64,000 bases of DNA from Lysobacterales bacterium (GTDB taxonomy: Bacteria; Pseudomonadota; Gammaproteobacteria; Xanthomonadales; Xanthomonadaceae). Numbering within the stretch: the stretch's first letter is position 1; every line of letters begins with the position of its first letter. Below are positions 48,010 to 56,829 of the stretch, piece by piece. Both the position numbers and the translations under genes were made by a program. The stretch lies in assembly GCA_017302135.1 (NCBI GenBank), contig JAFLDZ010000019.1, forward strand, positions 1 through 64,000. Reading direction: 5' to 3'. The notes beneath the pieces are model-generated. The model had not been told where the DNA came from and searched no databases. It saw only the letters and a program-made list of their open reading frames with translations.

Positions 48010-49107
48010 GTGAGACTGCTTATTCTGGGATGCGGCGGGTTTGTCGGAAGTCACCTTCTCGATCGGTTGCTGAACCGATCAGACATCGAAATCGAAGGCT
48101 GGGATCCCGATGGCAGCAAGATCAGCGGGCATGTGGGACACCCCCGCTTAACATTCCATCAGGTGTCGTGCATCGATGGCGCCGAATTGCGGCATCTCGA
48201 GTCGAGTTTGGCCGGGGCGGATGCGCTGATCAATCTGGCTGCGATCTGCAACCCATCCCAGTACAACACCCATCCGCTCGACGTCATTCGCGTCAATCTT
48301 TTCGATTCGTATCCCGTCGTCGAAGCGTGCGCCAGGGCCAACAAATGGCTGATCTACTTCTCGACCAGCGAAGTCTACGGGCGCACGCTGTCCAGCTACA
48401 TGAAGACGGAGACGGACGACCCCGATCTCTACGAATTGCGCGAAAACCAGACGCCCCTGATCATGGGTCCCGTCACGAATCAACGATGGACCTACGCGTG
48501 CGCCAAGCAGATGATGGAACGCATCATCTATGCGCACCACTCGACGACCGGGATGCCGTTCACTTTCGTACGACCGCTGAATTTCTTCGGGCCGAGAATG
48601 GACTATATCCCGCGTACGGACGGCGAAGGCGTGCCGAGGGTTCTCGCATGTTTCATGGCGGCCTTGCTGCGCGAGCAGCCGATGAAGCTGGTGGACGGCG
48701 GACATGCGCGGCGCACCATCGTTGCCGTCGAAGAAGCCGTCGAGGCGATCGAACGCATGCTCGACAGGCCGGCCCAGGCGCAGAATCGCACCTTCAACAT
48801 CGGCAATCGGAACAACGAAGTCACGATGCGGGCCCTTGCAGAGCTCATGCGTGAAATCTACGCCGAAATCACGGGCGAACCCAAATATCGCGACCATCCC
48901 ATCGTCGACGTTTCCGGAGAAGAGTTTTATGGTCCCGGATACGAGGACTGCGATCGTCGCATGCCCGATGTGACGCAGGCCAACACGCTGCTGGGCTGGT
49001 ATCCGAAGCGGAATCTGCGCGAAATCCTGCTGCCGACGATGCGTGACTACTGCACTCGCTACGCTGATATCCGCCAGTGGGGCGAGGCAGCGGCCGAAGC
49101 GCCGTAA
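48010..49107 (+). CDS. ArnA-like nucleotide-sugar dehydrogenase/decarboxylase
   Basis: 365 aa from GTG 48010. Rossmann VRLLILGCGGFVGSHLLDRLL, then FSTSEVYGRTLSSYM (catalytic S-x-x-Y), LIMGPVTNQRWTYACAKQMM with the YxxxK, FVRPLNFFGPRMDY, GPGYEDCDRRMPDV. The spacing parallels the ArnA C-terminal domain (FPSTSEVYG, GPVNKPRWIYSVSKQ, RPFNWMGPRLD). ArnA oxidises and decarboxylates UDP-glucuronate to a UDP-4-ketopentose. It would supply a pentose donor for the adjacent transferases. Confidence 0.85.
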   Translation: MRLLILGCGGFVGSHLLDRLLNRSDIEIEGWDPDGSKISGHVGHPRLTFHQVSCIDGAELRHLESSLAGADALINLAAICNPSQYNTHPLDVIRVNLFDSYPVVEACARANKWLIYFSTSEVYGRTLSSYMKTETDDPDLYELRENQTPLIMGPVTNQRWTYACAKQMMERIIYAHHSTTGMPFTFVRPLNFFGPRMDYIPRTDGEGVPRVLACFMAALLREQPMKLVDGGHARRTIVAVEEAVEAIERMLDRPAQAQNRTFNIGNRNNEVTMRALAELMREIYAEITGEPKYRDHPIVDVSGEEFYGPGYEDCDRRMPDVTQANTLLGWYPKRNLREILLPTMRDYCTRYADIRQWGEAAAEAP

Positions 49108-49130
49108 CCATCCGGTTGTCCTCGGATGTG

Positions 49131-50255
49131 ATGGACGACATCGTTCCAACGGTCGAACCCGGCGCCATGGAGACAACCTCGGCTCGCGCACGGATCAATG
49201 CGCGGATGGATCAGAGTTTCGCGTTTCTGGAAGCATACGGAACCAGCGAAGTTCTGATGGATGCGTTCGTGGACTTTCTTCGCGCCCCCGGGACCTTGCG
49301 GAAGCCCGCGCTCATCATCCGATGCCGATTCGATGATGGAGCGGTCGAATACAGCACTGTCGTCGACAACTCCAAGATCCACCGCCGGCTATCGAGGCAG
49401 TTCGTCCCGTACCTGGATCGGGTGCGGGATCGACTGACGGGCCGTGCGGACGTGCTGGTGCTGCTGAGCGACACGCTGTATGTCGTCGACTCGCAGGTCG
49501 CCACGCTTGTTGAGTTCCTCAAGCGCGTGCCATTCATGCGCGGAGACTGGCTTGAAGGAGATCCGGTCAGCAGTCATATGCTCGCGATACCGGATTTCAC
49601 GTTGCAGGATGCGCTTTACGGGAAAGAGGTCGACAAGATCGACGAAGCCGCCGGGCGGATTCCGTTCGCGAGCCGGGAGGAAATGATCAAGTGGCGGGGG
49701 CGGTTGACCGGACCGAATTATCCCGACGCGGGGAATTGTCACAATTTCCCCCGCTACCACTTGTTGAAACTGGCGGCTTCGAATTCTTCTATTCTCGATG
49801 CCAGAATCACGCATTACGACAACTTCCCCGACACGCCCGCCGGGCGGGCATTGCGTCAGGAGCTGGATGAACTCCTCGGCGGCCCAGCGTCTGAAATCCC
49901 ACCCTCCGATTTCGTGTTCTACAAGTATCTGGTCTCGACGGACGGCGTTGCGTCCACATGGAAGCGTGTCGCCAACTCGCTCTGGACCGGGTCTGTGTTG
50001 TTGATGCAGCACCGCTGGCGACAGTTCTTCTATCCCGGTCTGGTTGCATGGAAACACTACGTTCCTGTCGCGGACGATTTGTCCGATCTTCCGGCACGGT
50101 ACGCATGGCTCCAGTCCAATCAGGTGGATGCGGAGCGCATAGGAACAGAAGGCCGATGCTTCGCGAAGGCATTCCTGACCGTACGAGCGATCGAAGATCA
50201 TTTCGCCGCAGTGCTCAACCGCTGTGCCATGCTGCCTCGTACGAACGGACCGTAA
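49131..50255 (+). CDS. GT90-type glycosyltransferase (CAP10-like)
   Basis: 374 aa from ATG 49131; ATG 49167 is a weaker alternative. GT90/CAP10 blocks: MIKWRGRLTGPNYPDAGNCH, FPRYHLLKLAASN, YKYLVSTDGVASTWKRVANS, VLLMQHRWRQFFYPGLVAWK and HYVPVADDLSDL. The family transfers glucose or xylose to proteins or LPS/capsule. Adjacent to the ArnA-like gene (23 nt gap), it may use the pentose nucleotide. Fourth glycosyltransferase of the locus. Confidence 0.87.
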   Translation: MDDIVPTVEPGAMETTSARARINARMDQSFAFLEAYGTSEVLMDAFVDFLRAPGTLRKPALIIRCRFDDGAVEYSTVVDNSKIHRRLSRQFVPYLDRVRDRLTGRADVLVLLSDTLYVVDSQVATLVEFLKRVPFMRGDWLEGDPVSSHMLAIPDFTLQDALYGKEVDKIDEAAGRIPFASREEMIKWRGRLTGPNYPDAGNCHNFPRYHLLKLAASNSSILDARITHYDNFPDTPAGRALRQELDELLGGPASEIPPSDFVFYKYLVSTDGVASTWKRVANSLWTGSVLLMQHRWRQFFYPGLVAWKHYVPVADDLSDLPARYAWLQSNQVDAERIGTEGRCFAKAFLTVRAIEDHFAAVLNRCAMLPRTNGP

Positions 50256-50579
50256 ACCGTTTTGAAACGGGAGGACTGCCCTCCTGGACCGGCTCATGGA
50301 CCGTTACGGCGACAGGACGCATTCGCCGATTGTCGATACCAGCCGCGTTATCCAGGACATTTCCCGACCACAGCGCTCGGCGGAAGCGGAATATGCTCAC
50401 GGCTGCGGATGAGCACGACATTGCGAGTCGTACCCTTCTCGACAGGCGAACGGCGTAGCGCAAACGAAACGCCATTGGACGAGCCCTTCGTTCGAATGGT
50501 TGAGCCTGCCGTGAGTTGGCGCGACGGTTGCCTGAATTTGTCCGCTGCGGCAAATACACGACGCCGCAGGGCGTAAACG
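50256..50579. other. 324-bp gap between convergent genes
   Basis: No gene supported. Very short frames (20-30 codons) are present but lack ribosome sites. Confidence 0.4.
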
Positions 50580-52457
50580 CTAACGGTATCCGTCGGCCTG
50601 AAGCGTGAACAAACGCGCGTAACAACCGCGTAATTCCATGAGTTCGGCATGATTGCCGCGCTCGACGATGCGGCCTGCCTCGATAACCACGATGTGGTCC
50701 GCAATGCGGACGGTCGAAAACCGGTGCGATATCAGGATCGCGATCTTGCCCGCATTGAGTCTGCGGAACTGTTCGAACACCGAGGCTTCTGCGCCGGCAT
50801 CCATCGCAGAGGTCGGTTCGTCCAGTACGAGAATGTCGGCCTTCGTGCGCATGTACGCGCGGGATAGCGCGATCGCCTGCCATTGTCCGCCGGACAGCTC
50901 TCGGCCTCCCTTGAACCATTTGCCAAGCTGGGTGGAATACCCCAGCGGCAGTCCGTCGATGATCTGCGCGGCCATGCCTTTCTCGGCCGCCTCCTGCCAT
51001 CGCGGCTGCTCGTCGAAAGCAGACACGTCACCGATGCCGATGTTTTCGCCGACCAGCATCTGATAGCGGACATAGTCCTGGAAAATAACTCCGATACGGT
51101 CGCAAAGGGCGGCTTCGTCCCATTCGCGCAGATCGCGGCCATCGAGCAGGATGCGTCCTTCGGTCGGATCGTACAGTCGCGTCAGGAGCTTGATGAGCGT
51201 GGTCTTCCCGGAGCCGTTCTCGCCGACGAGCGCAAGAGATTCGCCAGGCCTGATATGAAGATCAATGCTCGACAGCGTCGGTACGGCGCTGCCCGGATAA
51301 CGGAAACTGACGTTCTCGAAGCGTATGCCGTCATCCTGCACCAGTCCGCTGCTTGCTCCGCCGACCGTGGAAGTCAACGGCGTTTCCAGGAATTCGTAGA
51401 GCGTCGAAAGATACAGATTGTCCTCGTACATGCCGCCGATGGCCGCCAGGCCCGTGGATACGACGGCTTGACCCTGCCGGAACACCATCAGGTACATCGT
51501 CATCTGACCCAGAGTTATGCTGGCAGCGATGGCCGCCAGCGCGATCCATGCATAAACGCCATACAGGGCCGCTGTCGCGATCAGGCCCAGGAAGAATCCC
51601 CAGGTATTGCGCCGTATCGACAGCGCGCGATCCGCTTCGTACAGCTTCTCGTAGATACTGCGATGCCGCTGCAGCAACAACGGCCCCAAACCGAAGAGCT
51701 TGACCTCCTTGACGTGGTCGTCGCGCGACATCACCTGCTCCAGGTAGAGCTGCTGCCGCCCTTCCGGAGACCGCCAGCGGAACAGGAAGAATGCATCGCC
51801 CGAGAACTTCGCCTCCGCGAAGAAGGCGGGCAACGCGCAAAACAGCAGCAGCACGACAGCCCACGGTGAGAACTTCACCAAAAGCGTGGCGAAGCTGAGC
51901 AGGGAAACGACACTCTGAATCAATCCCAGAGTACGCATGACCAACGACAAGGGGCGAGTGGAAGCATCGCGTCGGGCGCGCGTGAGCTTGTCGTAGAATT
52001 CCGAGTCCTCGAAATGCAGCATGCTGAGCGAGAGCGCCTTCTCCAGGATCATCACGTTGACCCGTTGCCCAAGTTGCGCGCGCAACAAGGATTGGAACAG
52101 CGTCAATCCGCGTTGAGCCAGCGCAAGGACGACCACCAGGACGCATTCGACCCCGATCAGTTCCAGTGCTCGAAAGCGTGCGGCTTCGCTTGGCGATCCG
52201 ACGGCGGCCACCACGGCATCGACGATATGGGCGCCAACGAGCGCAATCGCTGCAGGAAGCACGCCGGATATTAATGTCACCGCGCCCAACGCGATGCTGA
52301 GCGCCCGACTGGTTTCCCACACCAACAGCATTGCCCTTCGGCTGTAAGCGAATACGGCAAGGAAGTTTCGCGCGAAGTCCGCACCGCTTTGCGGCGGCGG
52401 CACCGCCGCCGATGCTGCGGTCGAATCAGCGTTTCCGTTCGGATTGCGTTCGGTCAT
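50580..52457 (-). CDS. ABC transporter, membrane and ATPase domains fused
   Basis: 625 aa. Five to six helices (residues 45-340), including an ABC_membrane fold, then a nucleotide-binding domain with Walker A LVGENGSGKTTLIKLL, Q-loop VIFQDYVRYQMLV, signature GGRELSGGQWQAIALSRA and Walker B DILVLDEPTSAMDAGAE. MsbA/multidrug-type half-exporter working as a homodimer. It likely exports the locus product or protects the producer. Convergent with the GT90 gene. Confidence 0.92.
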   Translation of the reverse strand: MTERNPNGNADSTAASAAVPPPQSGADFARNFLAVFAYSRRAMLLVWETSRALSIALGAVTLISGVLPAAIALVGAHIVDAVVAAVGSPSEAARFRALELIGVECVLVVVLALAQRGLTLFQSLLRAQLGQRVNVMILEKALSLSMLHFEDSEFYDKLTRARRDASTRPLSLVMRTLGLIQSVVSLLSFATLLVKFSPWAVVLLLFCALPAFFAEAKFSGDAFFLFRWRSPEGRQQLYLEQVMSRDDHVKEVKLFGLGPLLLQRHRSIYEKLYEADRALSIRRNTWGFFLGLIATAALYGVYAWIALAAIAASITLGQMTMYLMVFRQGQAVVSTGLAAIGGMYEDNLYLSTLYEFLETPLTSTVGGASSGLVQDDGIRFENVSFRYPGSAVPTLSSIDLHIRPGESLALVGENGSGKTTLIKLLTRLYDPTEGRILLDGRDLREWDEAALCDRIGVIFQDYVRYQMLVGENIGIGDVSAFDEQPRWQEAAEKGMAAQIIDGLPLGYSTQLGKWFKGGRELSGGQWQAIALSRAYMRTKADILVLDEPTSAMDAGAEASVFEQFRRLNAGKIAILISHRFSTVRIADHIVVIEAGRIVERGNHAELMELRGCYARLFTLQADGYR

Positions 52458-52874
52458 CTTGTATAGAGCGAAGTGAAGGGTTTTCGGGATGGCCAGGGGA
52501 TGCTGTCATGACAGGTATCGCCGCTCGATGCACCATCAAGATATCGCGTGACCGAAGTTCAACCGCACGTGGATGGGCAACGCATGGCCGCAGCCCCATC
52601 CGGCGCGCATCTGCTGCGCCGGCCGGTCCTTTGCAGATGCCAGGGACCGACCGGACTTCACGTGCCCGTGGCCATGTCGGTAGCGGTCGATCTTTCCGCT
52701 CGATGCAGGAGCCCTGCGACGACGCATCAGGATTCAGTGCACCATCATGCCATGGGCGAATGTGTGCGGGGTAATTCGACGGCTCGTTTCAGTGCGGCCC
52801 GACCGCGCACTTGGGAATTGAAATCACGCGGCACAGGCACTCCCATTGCGTGTGATTCAAGCTCTCGTATTCAT

Positions 52875-52947
52875 CCATCCCGGTCTCTCCGGGATGGACT
52901 CCCGGATATGTCAAACGGCTACGGCCTCCCCGGCAAAGCCGGGGGCC
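52875..52947. repeat. two strong adjacent hairpins (REP-like)
   Basis: Two palindromes 25 nt apart: nine-base stem with TCTCT loop, then a seven-base GC stem with AAA loop. No T-run follows either, so they resemble REP/BIME units more than terminators. Confidence 0.4.
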
Positions 52948-53230
52948 TCCGGGAACTGGTCCAGAGGCCTCCGCATGGGACGATCGATTCACGGCCGGTC
53001 GCGCGGTTAGGCGGCCGCAGATCACCCGGTCGCCTGCCGTGCAGCGTCCCTGGAGCCGACTGTCGTCGCTCTGCACTTCCGGTGCTGGCAGCGGTCACGA
53101 CGATGCATCAGCCAATGCACAGTAAACGCACAGCAATGCGCGTGCATGCCGGCACTCACGGCTTCCGGAGGGAAGTTGTCTGCCGGACTCCGTCACACAA
53201 CCGGTTGGGATTGCTGTTTCGGCTATGGGG

Positions 53231-53236
53231 TATACT
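53231..53236 (+). promoter_or_regulatory. possible -10 promoter box
   Basis: TATACT lies at 53231-53236; the best -35 (TTGGGA) is about 20 nt upstream, a long spacing. It stands about 200 nt before the HlyD gene. Confidence 0.25.
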
Positions 53237-53434
53237 CGCATGAGGAGCCGTCACTGCCTTGTTGCCAGGCATTGGAGGCAGGCCGAGGCCCTGCGCCCGG
53301 CACAAGTTCTGTAACATCCTGGATGTCTGCTCGTGGGTTAGTTGTACCTGTCGAGTTGAGCCGTCATGCGGCGGTATCGGTGAGCGAGCCGGAGTCATGA
53401 CGGCTTCCCCGTGGTGCAGCACACTGAATGCAAT

Positions 53435-54688
53435 ATGGACATCAGAAAAACAGATTTCGTCAAAAAGAAACGTCGACTCAAGATGATTTTCGCCGCCGTT
53501 GGCGTGGCGGTTTTGGTCTCTTTGCTTGGCATCGTCGCAACGCTCGATCCCGCCGTGCCCAAGGTCGAGCGGGCGAGTCTTTGGCTGGACAGCGTCAAGC
53601 GCGGCGAGATGTTGCGCGAGGTCCGCGGACCCGGCCTGCTGGTGCCGAAAGAAATCCGCTGGATCGCGGTCGAGACCCCTGCACGGGTTGAGCGCATCCT
53701 GCTGAAGCCGGGTGCTGCGGTACAAGCCGATAGCGTGATCATCGAACTGAGCAATCCCGAGCTCGCCGATGCGCAACTGGCGGCGCAATCCGAGCTTACC
53801 GCTGCCGAAGCCGAGTTGGCGGCCCAACGGATGACCTTGGAAAGCCAGCTGCTCGACCAGAAGGCCAAATTCGCCGATCTCGAGTCGCAGTACGAATTGG
53901 CACGTTTGCAGACGGAAGCGGAATCCGAGCTCGCCGCCCAGGGCATCACTTCGAAAATCCAGTATCGCCGCAATCAAGTCGCATCCGAGCAATTGAGGTT
54001 GCGACTGGGCATCGAGAATGAGCGCGTCGCCAAATTCGCGCAGACCATGCAGGCCCAGCTTTCCGCGCAACGTGCGCGCATGGAGCAGTTGCGCAGCACG
54101 GCGACGCTTCGAGCGCGCCAGCTCGAGGGGCTGAAAGTGCGCGCAGGTATCGTGGGCGTGCTTCAGCAGGTGCCGGTCGAAGAAGGCCAGCAGGTCGCAG
54201 CCGGCACGAACCTGGCGCGCGTGGCGCGGCCCGATGTGTTGATGGCTGAACTCCGCATCCCGGAAACCCAGGTCAAGGATGTGCGCGTGGGTCAGGCCGT
54301 GAGCGTGGACACTCGCAACGGCGTCGTCTCCGGCCGTGTGATTCGCATCGATCCGGCGGTGCAGTCCGGCACGGTCTTGGTGGATGTCGATCTGACCGGC
54401 GATTTGCCGTCCGGTGCACGGCCCGACCTTTCCGTGGATGGCACGATCCACATCGAGCGCCTGACCAACGTGCTCTATGTGGGGCGACCGGCATACGGTC
54501 AGCCGGAGTCCCAGCAGCAGCTATTCAAGGTCGATCCGGCCACCGGTACCGCCAAGCGTGTGCCCGTTCGACTCGGGCGAGCCTCGGTGAACCTGATCGA
54601 AATCCGCGAGGGCCTGCAATCAGGCGACCAGATCATACTGTCCGATACCTCGCAGTGGGACAAGTACGATCGTATTCGTATCGAATGA
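53435..54688 (+). CDS. HlyD-family efflux adaptor
   Basis: 417 aa from ATG 53435. One N-terminal membrane anchor (MIFAAVGVAVLVSLLGIVAT), a lipoyl half-motif near VERILLKPGAAVQADSVIIE, long Gln/Ala/Glu coiled coil (residues 110-230), the second lipoyl half GIVGVLQQVPVEEGQQVAAG, and a beta-barrel. It links inner-membrane ABC components with an outer-membrane channel. The ABC ATPase gene follows 52 nt later. Confidence 0.88.
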   Translation: MDIRKTDFVKKKRRLKMIFAAVGVAVLVSLLGIVATLDPAVPKVERASLWLDSVKRGEMLREVRGPGLLVPKEIRWIAVETPARVERILLKPGAAVQADSVIIELSNPELADAQLAAQSELTAAEAELAAQRMTLESQLLDQKAKFADLESQYELARLQTEAESELAAQGITSKIQYRRNQVASEQLRLRLGIENERVAKFAQTMQAQLSAQRARMEQLRSTATLRARQLEGLKVRAGIVGVLQQVPVEEGQQVAAGTNLARVARPDVLMAELRIPETQVKDVRVGQAVSVDTRNGVVSGRVIRIDPAVQSGTVLVDVDLTGDLPSGARPDLSVDGTIHIERLTNVLYVGRPAYGQPESQQQLFKVDPATGTAKRVPVRLGRASVNLIEIREGLQSGDQIILSDTSQWDKYDRIRIE

Positions 54689-54740
54689 ATTTTTCCCTTG
54701 TCTTCCGACAGGAGACAACCCTGAGCGCACGGACATACCC

Positions 54741-55508
54741 ATGACGGACGTCACGCCCCTCATCTCCATGACCGACATCGGAAAGGTGTACCACGCCGAC
54801 GAAGTCGAAACCCACGCGCTTTCCGGAGTGCATTTCGCGCTCGAACGTGGTGAATACGTGTCCATCACCGGGCCATCGGGCTGCGGCAAGTCGACCCTGT
54901 TGTCCATCCTGGGTCTGCTCGACGTACCCAGCAGCGGCAATTACGTCCTCAATGGCGTTGCGGTCGGCGATATCGGCGTGAGCGAGCGAGCGCGAATCCG
55001 GAACAAGGAAATTGGATTTATCTTCCAATCCTTCAATCTGATCGGCGATCTGACTGTGTTCGAGAACGTCGAGCTGCCGCTTACCTATCGCGAAGACTTC
55101 AGGAAAGCCGAGCGCCGCGAGAAAGTGCTCGAAGCGCTGGAACAAGTTGGGATGGCGCATCGTCTCACCCACTATCCGGCCCAGCTCTCCGGTGGACAGC
55201 AGCAACGTGTTGCGGTGGCGCGCGCGCTGGTCGGCTCGCCCTCGATTCTGCTGGCGGACGAACCTACCGGGAATCTCGATTCCAGGAACGGTGAAGCGGT
55301 CATGGCACTGCTTATCGAGCTGAACAATGCAGGCTCCACCATTTGCATGGTGACGCACGATCCCCGCTACGCCGACTTCGCCCATCGGAAGGTTTTCATG
55401 TTCGACGGTCGCGTGGTGGACGAGGAAACCCTGTATCGCTTGCGCCGGGAGGAAGACAGCCGCCTCGATGCGCAGATCGCCAGAGTTCGAGACTCGATGA
55501 ACCGTTGA
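54741..55508 (+). CDS. MacB/LolD-type ABC ATP-binding protein
   Basis: 255 aa. Walker A SITGPSGCGKSTLLSIL, Q-loop FIFQSFNLIGDLTVFENV, signature QLSGGQQQRVAVARALV, Walker B ILLADEPTGNLDSRNGE, His-switch CMVTHDPRYADF. Cytoplasmic ATPase of a mechanotransmission-type exporter. Its permease is not adjacent; the FtsX/MacB permease at 41831 is the only candidate in the window, and IS3 debris lies where a permease would be expected. Confidence 0.92.
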   Translation: MTDVTPLISMTDIGKVYHADEVETHALSGVHFALERGEYVSITGPSGCGKSTLLSILGLLDVPSSGNYVLNGVAVGDIGVSERARIRNKEIGFIFQSFNLIGDLTVFENVELPLTYREDFRKAERREKVLEALEQVGMAHRLTHYPAQLSGGQQQRVAVARALVGSPSILLADEPTGNLDSRNGEAVMALLIELNNAGSTICMVTHDPRYADFAHRKVFMFDGRVVDEETLYRLRREEDSRLDAQIARVRDSMNR

Positions 55509-55537
55509 GCGTTGTGTTGTCCGTGTCCGCGACGCGG

Positions 55538-55561
55538 TTCTGCTGTCTTGCGACAGCAGAA
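55538..55561. repeat. perfect 10-bp inverted repeat
   Basis: TTCTGCTGTC and GACAGCAGAA form a perfect ten-base stem around TTGC. It lies between the ATPase stop and the IS3 relic. No T-run follows on either strand, so it is not clearly a terminator. Confidence 0.45.
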
Positions 55562-55575
55562 AAATAGCGGTTTCA

Positions 55576-56188
55576 CTAGATGGCGATGTGTGCCGCTGCC
55601 TTGGTGGCATACACGCCGGTGACCTCCTCCTTCTCGATCATGCGGAAGAAGCCCTCGCTACCGCGCTGTCCCAACAGTTGCCTTTGTGACTCATGCTCGG
55701 CACGCAGTGCGGCCTCTGGATCCGGGCGCTCCAGACGCTGCAGATACTCGTGGAAACCAGAGACCGACAGCTCCAGCGTGCGGCACAGCTGCCTGACCGA
55801 ATAGCGAGTCCGTTCACGCGCGACGATGGCGCACCTCACTTGGACTCCCTGGCGAAGAACGCCGTCGTTTATTTAAGATCCGCTCCATCTTCAGCGTGGC
55901 GTTCTCGGCCTGTAGCCGGGTCAGCTCGCTCTCCAGCTCACTGACGGGATTGCGGCTGGGCGCGCTCAATGGGCGATCCGCACGCGACACGTCGAGCCCA
56001 ATTGCCGAGCGTCTTGGCGACATGCCCAGTTGCCGGGCGGCCTTGGCTGGGCCGAGCGACTCGGCCAGCAGGATCGCTTGAGCCTTGAAATCGCCTGTGT
56101 AACGACGACGGGTAATGGGTTGCATGGGAACCTGCAGGGGGCGATGAAAGTATCGCTTCCTGGTGTCCGTTTTGAGGGGTCAGGTTCA
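55576..56188 (-). mobile_element. IS3-family relic with internal deletion
   Basis: On the minus strand OrfA begins at 56125 (MQPITRRRYTGDFKAQAILL, AKAARQLGMS), shifts frame (KTLGNW is in another frame) and continues PVSELESELTRLQAENATLK. OrfB starts near 55839 (TRYSVRQLCRTLELSVSGFH) and then jumps directly to the C-terminal EGFFRMIEKEEVTGVYATKA, so the DDE core is deleted. The right terminal repeat is recognisable at 56188 (GGGGTCAGGTTCA). Not functional. Confidence 0.85.
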
Positions 56189-56195
56189 CTGGGCC

Positions 56196-56442
56196 GGGGC
56201 CACCGCTGGCTGCGGATGCTGGAAACTGGCGAGGCCGCCTCGATGTGCGACATCGCCCACCGCGAAAGCACCAACCACAGCTACGTCGCCCGGCACATCA
56301 ACTGACCCTGCTGGCCCCGGACATCATCGCCGCGATCATCGACGAGACGCTGCAGGAGGGCGTCCAGCTTCTGTCCCTGGCGATCAACCCGCCGATGCTG
56401 TGGGAGGATCAGCGGAGGTGGCGGGTGGCTATGGTGAACTGA
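56196..56442 (+). pseudogene. decayed copy of recombinase-cassette gene 4
   Basis: Near-identical to 14952-15204: GHRWLRMLETGEAASMCDIA then ARHIN-stop because one C is missing at about 56301. The next frame resumes LTLLAPDIIAAIIDE and runs to LWEDQRRWRVAMVN. The upstream three genes of the cassette are absent. It abuts the IS3 end, showing stacked insertions. Confidence 0.85.
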
Positions 56443-56568
56443 GGTCCCTGCCCGGACGCCAACATCCTCAAGACTGGCGGCCGGAAGAATTTCTGACCAC
56501 TGACGCCGTACCGCAATCAAGCGGGGGCCTCCAATGTGCCGGGCATATCCAGACAAGTCCGGCACACC

Positions 56569-56829
56569 ATGCGAAACGCAAAACAACTACTTTCATCACG
56601 TCCCGCCCCACTTCGGCACTACAGCAACGACCGGGCCATCGCCACCCTAGTTACCTCCCTGGTCGCCCAAGGGTGGCGATATTCCAAGACGGGCCGTCAT
56701 GGCAAGCTGCGTGCCCCGGACAATACATTGGTGGTCGTACCCTGTACCCCTGGCGACAGGCGTAGCCACCTGAACTTTGCCGCCCAGGTTCGGCGGGTAC
56801 TTCAAGGCATGGAGGCCATGGACAAATGA
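56569..56829 (+). CDS. HicA-like small protein
   Basis: 86 aa from ATG 56569. The C-terminal half (VAQGWRYSKTGRHGKLRAPD, VVVPCTPGDRRSHLNFAAQV) matches the HicA/YcfA double-stranded-RNA-binding fold, with the conserved Gly-Lys-His-Gly region. HicA toxins cleave mRNA and usually pair with HicB. No HicB-like gene follows; instead a 431-aa gene overlaps its stop (ATGA), which could be an unusual partner. Confidence 0.65.
   Translation: MRNAKQLLSSRPAPLRHYSNDRAIATLVTSLVAQGWRYSKTGRHGKLRAPDNTLVVVPCTPGDRRSHLNFAAQVRRVLQGMEAMDK

Larger units (their letters stand above)
52458..53434. other. 977-bp gap with paired hairpins
   Basis: No convincing gene. It contains hairpins at 52875-52897 (CCATCCCGG/CCGGGATGG, nine-base stem) and 52923-52947 (CCCCGGC/GCCGGGG around AAA). 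A possible -10 box TATACT occurs at 53231. It separates the divergent ABC exporter and HlyD genes. Confidence 0.45.

Noticed and set aside
52548..53243. 231-codon plus-strand frame in the ABC/HlyD gap
   Set aside because: It runs straight through two strong hairpins and is Arg/Ser/Pro-rich without any motif.
53156..54451. 431-codon minus-strand open frame opposite the HlyD gene
   Set aside because: It is an antisense shadow of a clear HlyD adaptor; its translation is His/Gln/Arg-rich low-complexity with no domain.
55538..55561. Hairpin as a rho-independent terminator for the ATPase gene
   Set aside because: The stem is perfect but no T-run follows on either strand, so it is listed as an inverted repeat only.
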